From assembly GCA_049999765.1 (NCBI GenBank), contig JBNGIQ010006694.1:26834-90833 (forward strand): 64,000 nucleotides of DNA, in the 5' to 3' direction. The DNA comes from Phaeoceros laevis (taxonomy: Eukaryota; Anthocerotophyta; Anthocerotopsida; Notothyladales). A model generated the notes under the pieces. It saw only the letters and a list, made by a program, of their open reading frames with translations, searched no databases and was not told where the DNA came from. Below are positions 46,626 to 58,655 of this stretch, one piece after another. Position 1 is the first letter of the stretch. Each line of letters begins with the position of its first letter. Made by a program: the position numbers and the translations under genes.

Positions 46626-47511
46626 TGGGACACCTGACAGTGCACACCCACAGAACGTCTTAGGCCAGTCGATCAGGAAGGAACCCTTGTAGGAACGGAA
46701 AAGCGAAGGCGCCAGCGAGACCATGAAAACCAGTAAGAGGGAAGCAAAGGACTCGGTTCTTCACACGGTCTAGCTCGGAATCCCAGGAGAGCGGCAAAGG
46801 GAGCAAGATGAGAAGGGAAAATGACAATGGCAGGGCTAAAATAAACCTAGGATGCGAGAAACCGAAGGCAAGCTGCACATCATGCACACCTGGACAGGAA
46901 AGTCGAACAGAGCTGGAAAGAGTCACCTGAAGATGGAGACATACACCGGGCAACTAAGAGAGCAAGGCAGACCCAGCCAACTTCTACACAACTTGAAGTC
47001 CGGCTTCAATTGCAGAAGCAGAGGGAGGAAGAAGGAGGAGCCACCCACGCCGGAGTACCATCAGGCAGGATTTGCCATTGCACTCGTGAAAAGGAGAGCA
47101 GGCGGGAGACGCAAAGCACAAACAGGCAAAATCTCCCACACACACCGCGGTGGTGAGACGGCAAGCGATTGACAGGCCACCAGCTGGACACGGAGCAGAC
47201 GAGGGGTCGCGGTCGAGGCCGAGAAGGTGCTCAGAGCCGTTAAGGAGATGACCTGCTCACCTACTCCCAGCTTACTGCGGTGTGGCTCACCGGAGGAGCG
47301 CAGGGCGGGCGCTCCGCAGGAAAGGCGCGTCGGGGGCTGCTGGTGGTGCGAGTGATGAGCGGGGCGGAGGGGCTCGAAAGCTGCTGCAGCTGCAAAAGTG
47401 GCGCTGCCAACTCAGGCAGGGGGAAGCAGGAGAATCAATTGCCGCAGCGCAGCGTAGCGCGCGAGAGGGCCAGACTGGCTGAGAGAGAAGAGAGAGGCCC
47501 TTCAGGCGGTC
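46626..47511. other. Upstream region of NF-YB
   Basis: Contains the NF-YB leader and promoter. The right part (47180-47500) is purine- and G+C-rich. Nothing else is recognised. Confidence 0.4.
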
Positions 47512-47763
47512 ATGGCCATGGATGTAGACACCAGCATGGATGGTTTAGGCTCGCCCTTCCCGCTGCCCATCGCCGCCGTTGGTTGCGCTGCGCCCTCCAC
47601 CGCTCCTTATTCGAGGCCTAGGAGTGTGAAATGCATGTTCATCAACCGTGGTTTTAACCCTCGTCTTATAACCCGATCAAACAGCTCCCCGAAAGAGTCA
47701 ACGTCTCTGGGTAGTGAAAAACTGGAAAATGCTAGAAAATTTTCTTCACCTACACTTCGTTGA
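47512..47763 (+). CDS. Hypothetical short protein or first exon
   Basis: 83 residues beginning MAMDVDTSMDGLGSPFPLP. The G+C-rich leader and the Ser/Pro-rich N-terminus look like a real gene start, and the frame starts 0.9 kb from the divergent NF-YB ATG. I do not recognise any domain. The sequence becomes A+T-rich after codon 40 (near 47630), where a GTGAAA donor could end a first exon, but I found no matching downstream exon. Confidence 0.25.
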   Translation: MAMDVDTSMDGLGSPFPLPIAAVGCAAPSTAPYSRPRSVKCMFINRGFNPRLITRSNSSPKESTSLGSEKLENARKFSSPTLR

Positions 47764-48191
47764 AGCTCCTCATGAAGCGCACAGCAGGTACAACCGTAGT
47801 GTTGGAGAATCAAAATCCATGTTCGGATAAGGATTTGTTTTCTTTAGTGTTCTGAATCTGAACAACAAGGATTGGTCCAATGGTCCTTCCACTTAACATC
47901 AAAGTTCATACCAGGCACAAGAATGGCTTTCAAATACATAGTCTTCCAAGAGTACAAATTGAAAGAATTTTCACCTATACACCCATATACGATTAAATGG
48001 TGAGCCTAGGAAGCTCATCCCTGGCTGAGATATCTCAACCAGGAATCCTCAGAACAATGAAGAAGTGATCAAAGTTACAGGGCACGTCATTCCGGAACCC
48101 TTTAACGTCCCAGCAGGAGAGATTGAATGGTTTCACGACTAACACAATGGGGGAATTCCCTACAAGCACCAGGCAGGAGCTTCGAAATGGA
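47764..48191. other. 3' flank of LPAT2, no gene recognised
   Basis: A+T-richer non-coding sequence between the hypothetical frame and the LPAT2 stop codon. Confidence 0.4.
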
Positions 48192-50396
48192 CTATTGCGA
48201 TTGTTTACCATCAGCAACTGATGGTGGCTGGGACGTGGTCTTGGAGCCACCCCTTTCCGCTTGGCTAGACAGTACAAGGACCCCGATCAACGCTGTGACC
48301 AATGCCAGAACGCCTGCTGCCCACAGCCTGCCTTTCCACGATGCTAGAACTGGCTTCAACATCCACACTGACGCTGTAGTAAGCAGCACAGCCCACCCGC
48401 CGACAAACTGCAACAGATCCAGTCCTGAATGTGAGCAATTTTGTAATTGTGCAGAAATGTTCTGAAACTGCCAAGGACATCTAAACCCACTCACCAACAG
48501 AGGTCTTAGAGACCTGGGTATGGGTTGATAGAGATGCTCCCCGAAACTATTGTCCTTCGCATGCTTGTCCAACAGGTCATCCTAGCATTCCAGAAACCAT
48601 TTCCCTCACGTCAAAATTGTGGATTCATAATTTCAAAGCCATCACATAAAGAAACAGATGTATCAGATTTCGTAACAGCGAGCACCTTTGCATGAAAGGC
48701 ATCACGGCACCACGCAGCAATTTCTTCATCTGTTTTTGGAAGAGTTTCCACAGGAACCCTCCTTAGATGTACATGGACCTAGTGAGAAAGGATAGCACCT
48801 GTCAAACTTTGATTCATGATAGAAATGAGACCCTTCCAAGGACTGGTGGCCAGAGTTAAGCGTCAAGTGAATGTACCACTGCGGGTTGTCCTCTTAATAT
48901 TCTCAACATAGTAGGCGATGGAGATTCCTTGGGTATAGCCAAGCTCATATCGTACACGGCTGGTACAAATAACCGAAGATTTTGAACAGCAGACACGAAC
49001 CCCTGCACATACCAGGGTTTAGCATTCCGACAAAGAACACCTATAAGCACCAGCCAGCCATCTTCTTGCGAAGCTTTGCGTGTGTCGAGGTGCAAAGTTA
49101 CCTTGGTGCGAGGAATGAGCACATTTCGAGGAATGCGAAGGCCAGCAGATTCAGCATAATCCCGGGCAGCCAACAGTTTGGCCTGAGTAAATCTTGTTCC
49201 CTCCACAAAGAGAGCAATCCACAGTGCTCCAGGAAAGCCCTTCAGTCTTTGAAAACCTGACTGCAGAGTTGACAAACAAAACCCATGATTTGTAACACAA
49301 GCATCGTAATGCTGCATGTGCATCAAAGAATACTGAAGGCGAGTTGAACAGCATTCAGGCCTTACCTTCAAGGTAGCCTCATCCTTTGCCCAGCTTCTAG
49401 ACAGAAAGACATATTCTGAGAACCACATGGACCAGCCAATCACCTACAAGGGAACCATCACAAACTCAATCTTAAGAGTCGCCAAAATCTTTTGTAGCTG
49501 TAAATGAAGCAGAGGGCCAAGATGTGATGTGCAACCCCTGCAAGGTGACAACAAGGGAGGACAGGAGGGCAGACCGGCAGATATGACGTTGATCTTTTCA
49601 TCACAGCTCGTGTGCTACCAAGACAGCCAAATCGCTGCACCCGATAGGACAACATTAGCAACAGTTGGGACTGCACTACACAAACGTACACACTGAGCGG
49701 TTTCGTGAGCCTGGACAAGGATGCCACTTAAAATCAGTCTGGCAGGCACGCATGCCTACCTGGGCAAGGACCCAACCCACAAGCCAATCTACATCACTTC
49801 GGTGGTTACAGATCAGCAAGGCATGCTCGTTCCCTGCCAAAGACGAAAATACCACGACCGGTTCTTGCGCATGTGAGAATGAACAGGACCAGACCGGCCT
49901 GTATGTGGGATGCCAACACCCACGTACAGCAAGTGCAGGGAGAACTCAGCTTACCTAGTTGCTTGATTGTTTCCGGTTCAGTGTAGAGGCGTACCTGCAA
50001 AGACAGACCAATATGACTGAGGCGTCCCAGATGCAAGAATCTGCACATGTCCGGGTAGCAAGAAATCTGCAATTTGCTGCAAGGGTAGCAAGAAACCTCG
50101 ACTTGCGCCCACCAATCGACTAGCCAGACCAGCTCCGACCACAGGGCTTCCATCATCCACATGTTGACGCGCCTGTAAGCATTCCGGGAAAGTGGTAGCA
50201 CAAAGAGCAGGGACAACACCTGCACATTGGAAATTCCACGTCTTTTTCAGCTGAAAGAGAGCAGACCAGCACGGATAGCTTGCCAGTCTAGCAGGAGCTG
50301 CAAACTGAGGGGTACCTGCAGCAAGTTGACGAAGAAGCCAGAGAAGAGGAACATCAGGCCCAGGGGCAGGGCTATGGCAGTAGCGGCCGCCCCCAT
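48192..50396 (-). CDS. LPAT2: 1-acyl-sn-glycerol-3-phosphate acyltransferase (LPAT2 type)
   Basis: ER enzyme that acylates lysophosphatidic acid to phosphatidic acid for membrane lipids and oil. Eleven exons: 50396-50316, 50219-50097, 49994-49955, 49833-49760, 49634-49575, 49443-49366, 49260-49102, 49002-48877, 48778-48686, 48581-48495 and 48407-48192, total 378 residues (plant LPAT2 is about 390). An N-terminal TM segment ([19 protein letters not shown]) and the LVDWW motif precede the catalytic HX4D box in NHRSDVDW (about residue 90). The acyl-acceptor motif FVEGTRF is at about 170, then [10 protein letters not shown] and [14 protein letters not shown]-terminal TM helices ([15 protein letters not shown] and [19 protein letters not shown]) follow. 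Exon order and all phases agree with the family. Two donors (GTTTCT at 50096 and GTCTGC at 49574) are non-consensus after GT. Confidence 0.93.
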
Positions 50397-51204
50397 TGCT
50401 GATGGCGCGGAAGTCGGACAAGACAAGTGGAAAGGACGACAGACCCGAAGGGTGGACACGCTACCTAATCTACACTACGTAATGAACAAGAAGGTGGCTG
50501 GACAGCCACGCCAAGTCCAGCCTCTCTCTGCCTTGGCCAACTGGTTGCGGCCAATTGCGCTCTCCAAATCCAGCAGACGGCTGACTCTTCTGTTAATTTT
50601 GTACCTAGGTTTTAACAGAGAACTCGTCATTACAGGCAAGGCTCCATGGAGCGTAGACCATGCACGGCCTGACTAGGCCACAAAGCACTTGCAGACACTG
50701 GTAGATAATATGGAGCCGGAACTTCCGATTGCTGTCACACAAGGTAGTCGTAGACTTCGCGCAGATGTAAAGCAATACATACGTACATAAATTGCTGATA
50801 CAATTTAAGATTCCACACAAAGATGTGGAATCTCTCGAGAGGGCCATCTAGGATCATTTGATGGTTTGCACTTCGCAGTGTTTGCATGCTGTTGCCATTG
50901 GTCTATCGGGTTGGAAAAGCATCATATGCGGCGAAGGATAAGTGCCTGAAGCTTAAGAAATCCTTTAGGGATAGCTTTGCTTCGAAAACGATTTTGAGTC
51001 TTGATCAATCTTGCTATGGAGCACCAGCAAGAGCTACACACTGCATAAGAGGCGGACAATTTCATTCATTACCCGATAATTGTTCCTCACCAGACTTGAC
51101 CCGTATGTGCGAGTCTGAAGATGAGTGTTGTGCGACATTAGGCATCAACTTGAAAGACCAAGGAGCCCAGTGACAATGAGGGCAAGGACTTTTTTGTCTG
51201 GGAC
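50397..51204. other. Spacer between LPAT2 promoter and PDC 3' end
   Basis: About 0.8 kb holding the upstream region of LPAT2 and the 3' flank of PDC, both on the minus strand. A short inverted repeat around TTCCACACAAAGATGTGGAA at 50811-50830 could form a hairpin. No other gene. Confidence 0.4.
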
Positions 51205-53685
51205 TCACTGTGGGTTTGGTGGCCTGCTGTTGGCCGCAGAAACTCGCGATCCCCACTCCAGCAGCTCTTTGCTGGTGTCATCCTTGTGCACTATCACTTC
51301 TATAAAACACAGGTGATCCTCCTTCTCCTGTGCAACCTGAATAGCCTCTACAAGTTCCTCTTCTGTATGAACCTGCATGAATTTCATTGGGCAAAAACAT
51401 ACGGGTTGAGGATTTTGAAGTTCTTGTGCTTTGCGGTGGCCAAGCGGGAGTCGAGAAGAGCATATACCTTGGTCGTCCAAGCGTTGCCTTCACCGTTGTG
51501 GAAGGCATTCACAACACCGGTGTAGTCCCAGTTCTTGATCACATTGTACGGCCCATCATGGATCTCCACTTCAATCGTATAACCTCCATTGTTGATCAAG
51601 AAAATTATGCTACGATGCCCGTACCGAATCATGGTTGAAACATCTTGTGCCGTCACCTGTAGAAACTCACATGGGAAGTGTCGCTCGTTATGTCATACAC
51701 GTTGCATTTTGTAAGTCGCAGATAACCCTTGTAAGCAAAGGTTGTATCCACCACACCTGGAAACTTCCATCCCCAATGCACGCAATGATTCGTTTGTCCT
51801 TCGCAGCTTGCGCATATCCCAACGTCGCACCCACCGACCACCCAATCGATCCGTACTGCATTTGAAACTCATACCTGCGCACGTCCCAAAGCGTCTGATC
51901 AAAAAACTGGTCTCTATGGGGTGGACTCGTACCGTGAGCCTCAACTTGGCCACGGCAATGTCGCTAGCTCGAAACGTACCCACAGCCTTGCGGAAGCTTC
52001 AGCTTCTGGCAATTGAACCATGAGTCTCCAGTTTCTGCTATCACCGCTGTATCGCCTGTCAGCATTGCCTGAAAAATGCAGCAGGGAATTAATTGCTAAA
52101 GACATGGATGGCTACTTGAGAATCAGCCAGGGACGTCCTAGTGTTGTACCTGGATGTGCTTGAACATCACATTGACCCTGAGCGGCCCACCCTTCTCCCC
52201 TGATACGGGTACACCCGGAGGAATGTAAATGCGCTGGAAGTTATCAAAAGCTGTGGTGTTTTTCTTGATCTTCTTGGCAAGCAAAGTGAGGAACTCTCTC
52301 ATACGCACACATCCAAAAGCAGGACCATTTCCAATGAACACCCGGTCAGTTTGTACAATAATGGCCTTCTCCTTCTTGAACAAGAGCGAGTATCCTACTG
52401 AGCTGTAGTCGTTGAAAATGGGGCCAGCAAATAGGTAGGCGTCCGCAGATTCAACAATCTCTAGGCTGAAAGGGGAGCTCACTGCACCCCAATATGTGCC
52501 AATGAAGTGCGGGTGAGTCTCATCAAATTGCCCCTTTGCAGACGGCATCACAGCCACTGGATAGCCACAAGCATCTGCAAACTCCTCAAATGCCTTCTGG
52601 GCCCTAGCAACTCGCAATTTGGGGCCCCCCACAAGTACAGGCTTCACAGCTCCACTCAAGAATTCTGCTGCTGCGTCAGTTGCTGCCTCCAAACTCTGTG
52701 CATTGCTAGCCCTGCACTCCGATTCCAACAATCACCTGCGTCAGACAACAAGGCTCTGGCTTCTTTTCCAGCGAGGCATGAAGGCGTTTCGGGGACGAGC
52801 AATAGATCAAACTAGCTACAACAACTGAATATCAGACAATCGAACGCTGACACAAACCTTCTCGCCAGAGCGTAGGGTACCGGTTCGGTGACGAATGTGG
52901 GATGGAACAGCCCCGGCAGATTGCAGCTTATGCTTATGTAAACCGGTTTGCTCTCAGTGATGGCCGTCGAGATGGCCTTGTCCACAAGCTCGTGCGCGTC
53001 GTCCAGAGATTGTACCACAGCCTGAGGACGATGCATCCCCTTGAGTCACACTCATTCACAAATAAAATCGTGCAACCATGCAAAAATGCTGAGCATTGGA
53101 TGTGACGAGAAGGCAACCTAAAGCTTGTCCGAAACAGAAACTCTTGCCTCTTTCTGCCGCCATGAATGACCTTTGGCCTAAGACCAAAAGTGGACAATTC
53201 CGTCCTTCAGTTGCACAATGCTAAGTGCCGGACAACACAAATTTGATGGAACAAACCTGGAAGCATGTGACGTGCCGGAAGCAGTTAAGCTCCTGAGTGA
53301 AATCTGGCAGGCCGATGGTGTGGTGGAGAATTCGATTGGTACCATAGTCGTTGGAATTAGGGCCTCCCACTAGGCAGATTACTGGCAAGTTCTCGCTGTA
53401 AGCTCCTGCGATTGCATTGATGACGCTGAGGCTCCCAACTGTGAAAGTCACCACAGCGCACCCGACGCCCTTTGCCCTTGCGTACCCGTCCGCTGCGTAG
53501 CCGGCATTGAGCTCGTTGCAGCAGCCGACCATGTTCAGGCCGGGCTCGGCGATGAGATTGTCCAACAGCACAAGATTGAAATCACCGGGGACACTAAAGA
53601 AATCCCGGACTCCCACTTCCACCAGCCTGCGCGCGATATGGCGACCCAGGGTGTTTGGATCACTGCCATCCTTCTTTCCGACCAT
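51205..53685 (-). CDS. PDC: Pyruvate decarboxylase
   Basis: Thiamine-diphosphate enzyme converting pyruvate to acetaldehyde, first step of ethanol fermentation in the cytosol. Seven exons: 53685-53257, 53021-52858, 52711-52150, 52068-51980, 51874-51757, 51656-51468 and 51372-51205; 572 residues, slightly shorter than flowering-plant PDCs. The ThDP-binding fold carries [13 protein letters not shown] and the catalytic Glu in [16 protein letters not shown], then HHTIGLPDF with the active-site His pair. The middle domain includes [12 protein letters not shown] and [19 protein letters not shown]. The C-terminal Mg/ThDP motif GDGSFQ ... NNGGYTIE is split by the 51757/51656 intron. The C-terminus [14 protein letters not shown] is the standard plant ending. 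All phases agree. It lies upstream of LPAT2 on the same strand, with no functional link. Confidence 0.95.
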
Positions 53686-54658
53686 CGCTGCTGCTTCAAG
53701 CCTAGCCTAGGATCTGAACTGGCATTTGCAAGAAATCCTTGCAAGCGGGCAAACCAGGCAGGCCAATTAGGCAGCCACAGCCTACAAGCAGGGCAGGTAA
53801 GCAATTTTGGCAGGCGAGGAAAGAATTGCAAGCAATCCTTCCAAGCGGATGGCAGGCCCCAAGATGAAACGAAGGAAGACAAGAAAAATCGGTAAGAAAA
53901 CTGGATGCAGCCCGCCGCTCCCTCACTTCGAGCGGCTCCCCAGCCCCGGCTTGCAGTCAAAGCAGCCTGCCCCCTCCCCTCACCTACAGCAGTCTGCCCC
54001 TTGACTCCCTGCAGCCACTCCCTTCCCCACGTAGTTCCCTACTGCTGTGAGACGTCACAACCAATTATCAAGGACAAAGGACAGACTGCATGTTTCCTGG
54101 CGACCTTCCTTTCCACTAGGAACGGCAGAATTTCTGCAAGAAAGGCATCTCTGAGGGAGAAGGCCGTAACTGGGGGTGGCTCGACACACCTGACCCTGGT
54201 TGGTCAAATCCGCATATGGAGGCACTAGCGAAAGGGCCACGTGGGACCAATGAGGCTGGCTGCTGGCAACGTCTCCTCTTTCATGCGAAGGCATCAAAGC
54301 CAAACGCGTGGTCATGCGCGGCGGCTTACACAAGCACACAAGCCCAACTGGAATTTATCAATTAAACACAGACTATCACACAATTCAGAAGGGAAACACA
54401 AAATGAATCCCATTTCCAAAGTTCCGCCCAGGAGACCATCTCTCTACTCTACTCTCTCTTTCTCTCTCTCTACGTCGGCGTGGAGCTCTTGTTTATCTAC
54501 GGTCTCTTCTGACAGAACACAGGACCTGGGATCATGGCTATTCAGAGGGCCTGGGGTAAGCCTACGTATCAGCAATTGGTTGTCGGCATATGGCACAATG
54601 GAAATGGAATACACAGGAGGGGGCAAAGTAGATGACAGTGTGTGGCTTCTGACATCCC
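53686..54658. other. Upstream region of PDC and 3' side of LysM gene
   Basis: No second gene is recognised. Around 53700-53830 words such as GGCAGGC and AAGCAAT recur in an imperfect repeat. A CT microsatellite (CTCTACTCTACTCTCTCTTT) lies at about 54440-54470. An open frame at 54444-54626 on the minus strand is next to the LysM gene and could be an extra 3' exon, but I see no support. Confidence 0.35.
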
Positions 54659-55394
54659 CTAATTCACCATCCCTACCTCATCAACCTCTGCTTCGTTGGG
54701 GATGATAATGATATCACCTGCCACCAGATGCCATAGTCAAATACCAATCAAGTTATAGGCCGTTCATCAAATAAGCATCCACTGGGTCGTCTGGAACAAC
54801 AACAATATCACCTGCCACCAGATGCCATGAGTCAAACTCAGTACCTGCAGCAAAGTACTCCCCGGCTGAATAGACCTACGGACCGTGCAGTGGAGGAAGG
54901 TTAGATTCTAACCTGCATAGATCAGGTTTCTGTCTTGAATGCCGTTTGCCGCCTGAATCGTTTCAATCTTTACACCAAACCTTCGAGACAGAGACCATAA
55001 GGTGTCGCCCTGCGAAGGACGCGGGTATTAAGTCAATGACTTGGAACAAACAAGACAAATAACAAATGAGGTCATTGTTAGAAATTTGAAGAGCCGAAAT
55101 TGCATCGTATCTTACCCACTTAATTTGATAAGTAAGAGGAACCCACAGGAGCTGTCCAGCAGCTACGTTTTGTGGATTCAGGATATGATTGGCCTGTAGC
55201 AGAGGAGCATGTGAACAAACGTCAACAAAAGTAGGGAATAACATATATGGCATAGTAATCCACCTCTGAGACGCCATTGATGGAAGCCAATACCTCCAGG
55301 AGGACTTCGACAAAGGTGTTGAACTTCGCAGCAATATCAGCAAGATCTTCACCAGGTAGCGCCTTGTATACAAAGTTTCCCTTCTTCTGCTCAG
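54659..55394 (-). CDS. Two-LysM-domain protein with duplicated last exon (5' end unresolved)
   Basis: LysM domains bind N-acetylglucosamine polymers (chitin, peptidoglycan). Resolved exons, 5' to 3': about 55394-55294 (FVYKALPGEDLADIAAKFNT), 55193-55116 (ANHILNPQNVAAGQLLWVPL), 55009-54913 (GDTLWSLSRRFGVKIETIQA, then ANGIQDRNLIYA) and then either 54811-54753 (DIVVVPDDPVDAYLMNGL, stop) or 54717-54659 (DIIIIPNEAEVDEVGMVN, stop). The first two exons make LysM 1; the third plus either last exon makes LysM 2. The upstream exon is uncertain: a frame ending in QERQKPTVPAIK with donor near 55580 joins in phase but has no clear ATG. No signal peptide or GPI signal is visible, so location is unknown. 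It is not an LYK kinase, because no kinase domain follows. Confidence 0.72.
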
Positions 55395-56880
55395 CTTTAC
55401 CACCAGAAAGAAAATCCAAAGTTTCAATACAAACTCAGGTTGCATAATACGGTCCAAACACTTTGCAGCATGCAAAGACGGTTCTCACAGGATAGCAAAG
55501 CAAGATCACATAGCGAACCGACAAGAAACCCTAAGCCATGAAGAGATGACAAGCAGGAAGAGGTTCGGAGTTCACACTCACATTTGATTGCGGGGACGGT
55601 GGGTTTTTGTCTCTCCTGCGCTTTGCGCCACCTCACAAACCTCCATGGGCTTGGCCTGCACTCGAGTTACCCCATAACGAGGTCTTTAGTACCAAAAATA
55701 GGGCAGGACTTTGAGGAAACAGACTTGGAGCTCACTGATATGGGGGCTTACTGTTCTGAAACTTGGGCAGGCGGAAAATTCATTGCACCTTGACTTGCCA
55801 CAATACTGGCCGCAGTAACACTCAAAAGCTGCATCGAAACAGGACCGCCTTGAAATTCTGAGTATAAATTTCATTCTATTCCAGGCGGAGTTTCCCCTTT
55901 GAACACGACAACAATTACCAGTGCGCTGCCTTCACAATGCCAACAATCCCCAACCAGCCAGTCCAAAGAATTGAGGTCCTAGCCGCTTACCCCAGCAAGG
56001 GACAAGACCAGGAAGGCTAGAATTGTCAATCACATGCAAACAATGGCTACACTACACATCCTTCTACACGCGGAGCGCTGCGTCAGAAAAACACTCCCAC
56101 TGTAGTAACCAGGGTAACCACCGACCATCACAGACACAAGACGGTGAAAGGCACACAATTCGAAAAGCATCAACCACACTATGCACCATCAGCATTAGCC
56201 CGGGAACGTCCACAGCCATCCAAGCACAGCATTCCGCAACACTAACTCCCCCGACCGCATGTCCAGCGCTGGCAATCCATCTTCACATCACAACAGGTTC
56301 CGAAGAGGCAAGAAGGCTCACCGAGCTGCGGAGGGCGTGAGTGAGGGAGAATCCGGAGACGTGGGAGGCGGCAAGGGAGACCGAGGACGGGGTAAGAAAC
56401 CGCTGGTAGGAAGCTACGGCTGCCGCAGGGCTCCAATGTGCCATCACCAATCCCTGCAGCTCCTGGCTGCAGACTGGAGTCCCCTCAGCTCAGCTTCCGC
56501 GTGCAACCGCTTCCAATTCCGAGAAGCAGAGCCGGTGCGTCTGACAATGGTTGGGCACAGGACAGATCAGCTCAACATACCAGCCGGCCTATCTGTGTTC
56601 CTCCCTTCTCCAGCCTAGGGAGCTCATTCCCTCCTACTTGCTTCCTACGCACTGTTACCAACGCGCACGGCGAAACGGAGCGTTGGCGAAACCCATTGTC
56701 GCTATTCCACAACGCAGTCAGACCGTGGCCATTATCTCGTACAACGACTACCTGAAGAATGTGGAGCTGCGGATGTAACTTTTGCAAGTTGCATGACAGG
56801 TCTCCGGTTAGCTCTCCGTACTGCAACGCAGTAAGATGCCGGGTCACACCATAGGGTGCTCATGTTACTCCGACTCGAAT
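55395..56880. other. Upstream region of LysM gene, no confirmed gene
   Basis: Probably contains the first LysM exon(s) and promoter. On the plus strand a frame ending SQTVAIISYNDYLKNVELRM (stop near 56778) reads like the end of a real protein, but I could not find upstream exons or a family. Confidence 0.35.
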
Positions 56881-57911
56881 ACTCGAATCATATCTAATCT
56901 AACCTGAGGTCGATAGATTTGGAATGGATCGTGGTATATATTGTGCTTTGCTAGTCCTCCGTTTTATAGTAATTAACTTGATATTCCTTAACTCCTATAC
57001 AACACCTCACAAAACTTAACTTGTTAGCTCTTAGTAGTGCGGTGCAGGTAGGTGCCGGGCCTCGCCTCTAGGGTACATGTTATTTGCTTGAAATTAATCT
57101 ATCTATCTAAAAAGATATAGCGGGTATGTCTCCATTGACCATTATTGGCACACAATGCAGTGGCATAAGTACGCATTACTCCCTATCGTATGTTTGTTGT
57201 TGCATAATAGGCTGCAGCGAGTAGCCCCAAAGCCTTAAACGGAACATGCCCAATCTAGGGGTTAATTTGTCCTTACACCATGAAATTGTAGTACTACTAT
57301 TTTGCTCTCTTTGTAGCCCTTCACTACACTTCATATTAGCCAAAGCTGAGTTTGCATAAAGTGAGGGGATGTCGAGAGTGCATAGTTCGGGCAGTGTATG
57401 TTTATCCTCAACAAATATTCTTCTTCTTTTACTTGAGGTTTTACAAAATATAGGTAGTAGTAACAATAGTAGTAATTTAAGTTTTGTAGAGTAGGTTGGA
57501 TTTTATTCCTCCCACTATACCTCTTGCAATCATGATACGTTATTGTATCCCACTCACAATAATGCTCCACTCCTATCTTTCACAATCTTCATCATTTTCC
57601 TCACATGAAAACCCTACAAGTGGCTCTATTGAAGCTTTATGGTTCGAAATCATGTCGCTTTAGTTGGTGGCCAGTACACCATCTAGTTTTACTAAAGGGG
57701 TGAAGAGTTTAAACTCCAACCCAATTAAGGAGACCTTAGATGGGGGTACTTACAATGGAAAAAGCTTATCCTCCAACATCATAAACGCATATAACTGATA
57801 AACATTATCTCCCCACCTCCTCCCTCATCCACTTGTGCTACATATGAAATGCTCTTTAACTTACCAAGCTGAACCCTTCCCTTCACATGTTGTTGGGCAT
57901 AATTGTAGGTG

Positions 57912-57962
57912 TATGTATATTTTTCTACACAAAGAGAAAATATGTATATTTTTCTACACAAA
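57912..57962. repeat. Direct repeat, 22 bp twice
   Basis: TATGTATATTTTTCTACACA followed by AA occurs at 57912 and 57941, 29 bp apart. Confidence 0.85.
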
Positions 57963-58034
57963 AAGAAGATAACAGCCCAGTGAGTAAGTTGTATTTTAAA
58001 TGTGGAATAAAGTAAATTATATTTCGCTTGCACC

Positions 58035-58178
58035 TTTAATTTAGTTGCATACAATTTGACAACTAGCTATTAGAGGTCATACATTTTAATCTAGTTGCAT
58101 ACAATTTGACAACTAGCTATTAGAGGTCATACATTTTAATTTAGTTGCATACAATTTGACAACTAGCTATTAGAGGTC
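58035..58178. repeat. Tandem repeat, 3 x 50 bp
   Basis: The unit starts TTTAATTTAGTTGCATACAA and ends TATTAGAGGTCATACAT. Copies begin at 58035, 58085 and 58135 with one substitution; the third is cut a few bases early. The near-identity means recent duplication. Confidence 0.95.
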
Positions 58179-58449
58179 TAATGTATAAGGATGCACTTTA
58201 TTGCCATATATTCAACAATGTTGGTTTAATTTTGTCATTTCAGAGCAATGAGGTTACTTAACAAAGCATGTGATGAAGAGCCATCATCTACTCTTTCGGA
58301 CATAGGATTAAGCTATCACAACAAGACATAGGCCCCTTTTTTTTTTACAGCACGCTATAATGATGAAAATTACAGTGTGAACGCTATTACGACGTTGTAA
58401 TATTTAGTATTACAGTGAGTAACCACCGTCATTGTTGGTCGCTGTAACA

Positions 58450-58566
58450 ACGATGTCATCATAACGTTAACAACGTTGCTATGTTTGGATTAAGGGTTCA
58501 ATGACTAACGACGTCATCGTAACTTTAACAACGTTGCTATGTATGGATTACGGGTTCAATGACTAA
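58450..58566. repeat. Tandem duplication, 2 x ~58 bp
   Basis: Two adjacent copies share ACGTCATC(A/G)TAAC.TTAACA, ACGTTGCTATGT.TGGATTA and GGGTTCAATGACTAAC, with a handful of substitutions. Confidence 0.85.
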
Positions 58567-58577
58567 CAAGATTTTTT

Positions 58578-58655
58578 GGGGTTTTCTCTGGCATGCATGA
58601 ATTCGCATGCAGTTTTCACAACACATACGAATTCATGCATGCGAGAGAAAACCCC
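58578..58655. repeat. Inverted repeat, 28-bp arms, 22-nt loop
   Basis: Arm 58578-58605 begins GGGGTTTTCTCTGGCATGCA; arm 58628-58655 is its reverse complement with one mismatch. The same element recurs, in direct orientation to the first arm, at 59339. Confidence 0.9.

Noticed and set aside
56551-56778. Frame ending SQTVAIISYNDYLKNVELRM
   Set aside because: The end looks protein-like, but no upstream exons or family could be found and the N-terminal half is not convincing.
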